Assembly (NCBI RefSeq): GCF_000817775.3 | Contig: NZ_JTHE03000022.1 | Location: 1 to 64,000, forward strand | From: Lyngbya confervoides BDU141951 | GTDB taxonomy: Bacteria > Cyanobacteriota > Cyanobacteriia > Thermosynechococcales > Thermosynechococcaceae | Direction: 5' to 3' | Length of the DNA: 64,000 bases | The notes under the pieces: model-generated | Database searches by the model: none | What the model was told of the DNA's origin: nothing | The model's input: the letters and a program-made list of their open reading frames with translations, nothing else | Part shown: piece after piece, positions 62,168 through 64,000 of the stretch | Position numbering within the stretch: position 1 is the stretch's first letter | Layout of the letters: every line of letters begins with the position of its first letter | Program-made: the position numbers and the translations under genes

Positions 62168-62857
62168 ATGATTGTTGTTGCCAAGGCACGTCCCAGTGAG
62201 CGCGCCCAATTTATTCAAAAGACCTACCTGCATCTAGCGGGTGCCGTAGGCGCTTTTATCCTGGTGGAGATCATGCTATTTCAGCTTGGCATCGCTGAAG
62301 GGCTGCTCAACTTCATCTCGGCTGGTGGCCAGTGGATGTGGCTAGGAATCCTGGGAGGTTTTGCCCTCTTGGGGTGGTTCTCCCGCAGTTTGGCGGCCAA
62401 AGCCGATGATGTGAATACGCAGTATGCCGGACTGGGGCTTTACGTCATTGCTGAAGCCCTGATTTTTGCTCCCCTGCTCTACATTGCAGCCTATTTTTCC
62501 GATCCCACGGTTTTGCCCACCGCCGCCATACTAACCCTACTCTTGTTTGCCGGATTGACCACCGTCGCCTTAACCACCCGCACCGACTTCACCTTCCTCG
62601 GCGGGATTTTGAAGATCGGGGGGTTTGTGGCCCTCGGACTAATCATCTGTGGAACGATTTTTGGCTTCACCCTGGGACTCTTCTTTTCCGTTGCGATGGT
62701 GATCTTCGCCTCGGCCGCCATTCTCTACGACACCTCAAAAATCATCCATCACTACTCAACCCATCAGCACGTGGCAGCTTCTCTGGAATTGTTTGCCTCC
62801 GTAGCTCTGCTGTTTTGGTATGTCCTCAGAATTGTCATGGCCCTGTCGCGCCGCTAG
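62168..62857 (+). CDS. Bax inhibitor-1/YccA family membrane protein
   Basis: A polytopic protein (229 aa) with about seven membrane helices and the family motifs FLGGILKIGGFVALGLI and ILYDTSKI near the C-terminus, whose acidic residue takes part in ion leak in BsYetJ-type relatives. It could be a calcium leak channel. The start is ATG 62168. The stop lies in a 13-bp tandem duplication and a terminator follows. Confidence 0.9.
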   Translation: MIVVAKARPSERAQFIQKTYLHLAGAVGAFILVEIMLFQLGIAEGLLNFISAGGQWMWLGILGGFALLGWFSRSLAAKADDVNTQYAGLGLYVIAEALIFAPLLYIAAYFSDPTVLPTAAILTLLLFAGLTTVALTTRTDFTFLGGILKIGGFVALGLIICGTIFGFTLGLFFSVAMVIFASAAILYDTSKIIHHYSTHQHVAASLELFASVALLFWYVLRIVMALSRR

Positions 62858-62878
62858 TCAAGCTGGCTAGTCAAGCTG
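62853..62878. repeat. 13-bp tandem duplication spanning the BI-1 stop
   Basis: GCTAGTCAAGCTG occurs at 62853-62865 and 62866-62878. The stop TAG (62855-62857) lies in the first copy. Confidence 0.9.
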
Positions 62879-62909
62879 GCGTGATCGACCACTCTCGTGT
62901 CAACCCCTC

Positions 62910-62949
62910 AAAGCTGCTGAAGCGGGTCCAGCCCTGAAGCAGCTTTTTT
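62910..62949 (+). terminator. rho-independent terminator after the BI-1 gene
   Basis: AAAGCTGCT and AGCAGCTTT pair (62910-62918 with 62938-62946), followed by a T-run to 62949. Confidence 0.85.
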
Positions 62950-63071
62950 CATTTCCAGAGGGCTTCGGGAACCGATCCAGGCACTGTTCAACAGCCAGGC
63001 CCTGGCCATTGTTAAGGGCAAAAATGCTATAACAGGTCTAGAAACTCTCGAACAAGGATTCGACAGCAGCC

Positions 63072-64000
<929 letters not shown>

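Overview
This is a 64 kb stretch of a cyanobacterial chromosome. The evidence is a CphA-type phytochrome with its response regulator, NtcA, a phycobilisome-degradation (NblA) protein, a Psb32-like photosystem II protein, an MPBQ/MSBQ methyltransferase, a DUF3134 protein, and scattered HIP1 octamers (GCGATCGC, for example 1833-1840 and 3372-3379). I cannot assign a genus. No rRNA, tRNA, CRISPR array, prophage or intact insertion sequence was seen. The only mobile remnant is a decayed IS200/IS605-type tnpB at about 3.4-4.2 kb.

Layout. 0.1-9.3 kb: small conserved proteins, mraY, a glyoxalase II, the dead tnpB, a Psb32-like protein, a secreted nuclease convergent with its inhibitor (NucA/NuiA type), an alpha/beta hydrolase and a cyclic-nucleotide-binding MscS channel. 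9.3-24.5 kb: housekeeping genes (trpG/pabA, an M23/LysM peptidase, dapB, thrS with a TsaC-like gene, rpsB-tsf, ridA, a group 2-like sigma factor), with an active-site-less metallo-beta-lactamase-fold protein among them. 24.7-42.4 kb: nblA, then a region rich in catabolic genes: threonine breakdown (SDR-type tdh, kbl, threonine dehydratase), the MPBQ methyltransferase, a lone DevA-like ATPase, then a tight gene run of PLP enzyme, aldehyde dehydrogenase, class III aminotransferase, DUF1338 (HglS-like 2-oxoadipate dioxygenase) and polyphosphate:AMP phosphotransferase, then a GH1 glycosidase-galT-galK operon. 42.6-49.1 kb: a small membrane ORF, UspA, a zinc alcohol dehydrogenase, a cupredoxin, a deaminase, a monomeric-type isocitrate dehydrogenase and an acidic unknown. 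49.4-54.8 kb: a phytochrome signalling cluster. 54.8-64 kb: ntcA with an NtcA box, fabI, a propeller-like exported protein, a second MscS channel, a DUF938 methyltransferase, a Bax-inhibitor-1 protein and the 3' part of serS running off the edge.

How the genes work together. The most interesting block is 31.2-37.8 kb. The DUF1338 protein carries the residues expected of 2-oxoadipate dioxygenase/decarboxylase and overlaps its neighbours by 4 bp. With the aldehyde dehydrogenase and class III PLP enzyme it suggests a lysine or 2-aminoadipate breakdown route ending in 2-hydroxyglutarate, which I have not seen described for cyanobacteria. Together with the threonine and galactoside genes it suggests a mixotrophic lifestyle. 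The window also has many short tandem duplications (9-21 bp), five of them spanning stop codons, and two convergent gene pairs whose stop codons share a single CTAG.
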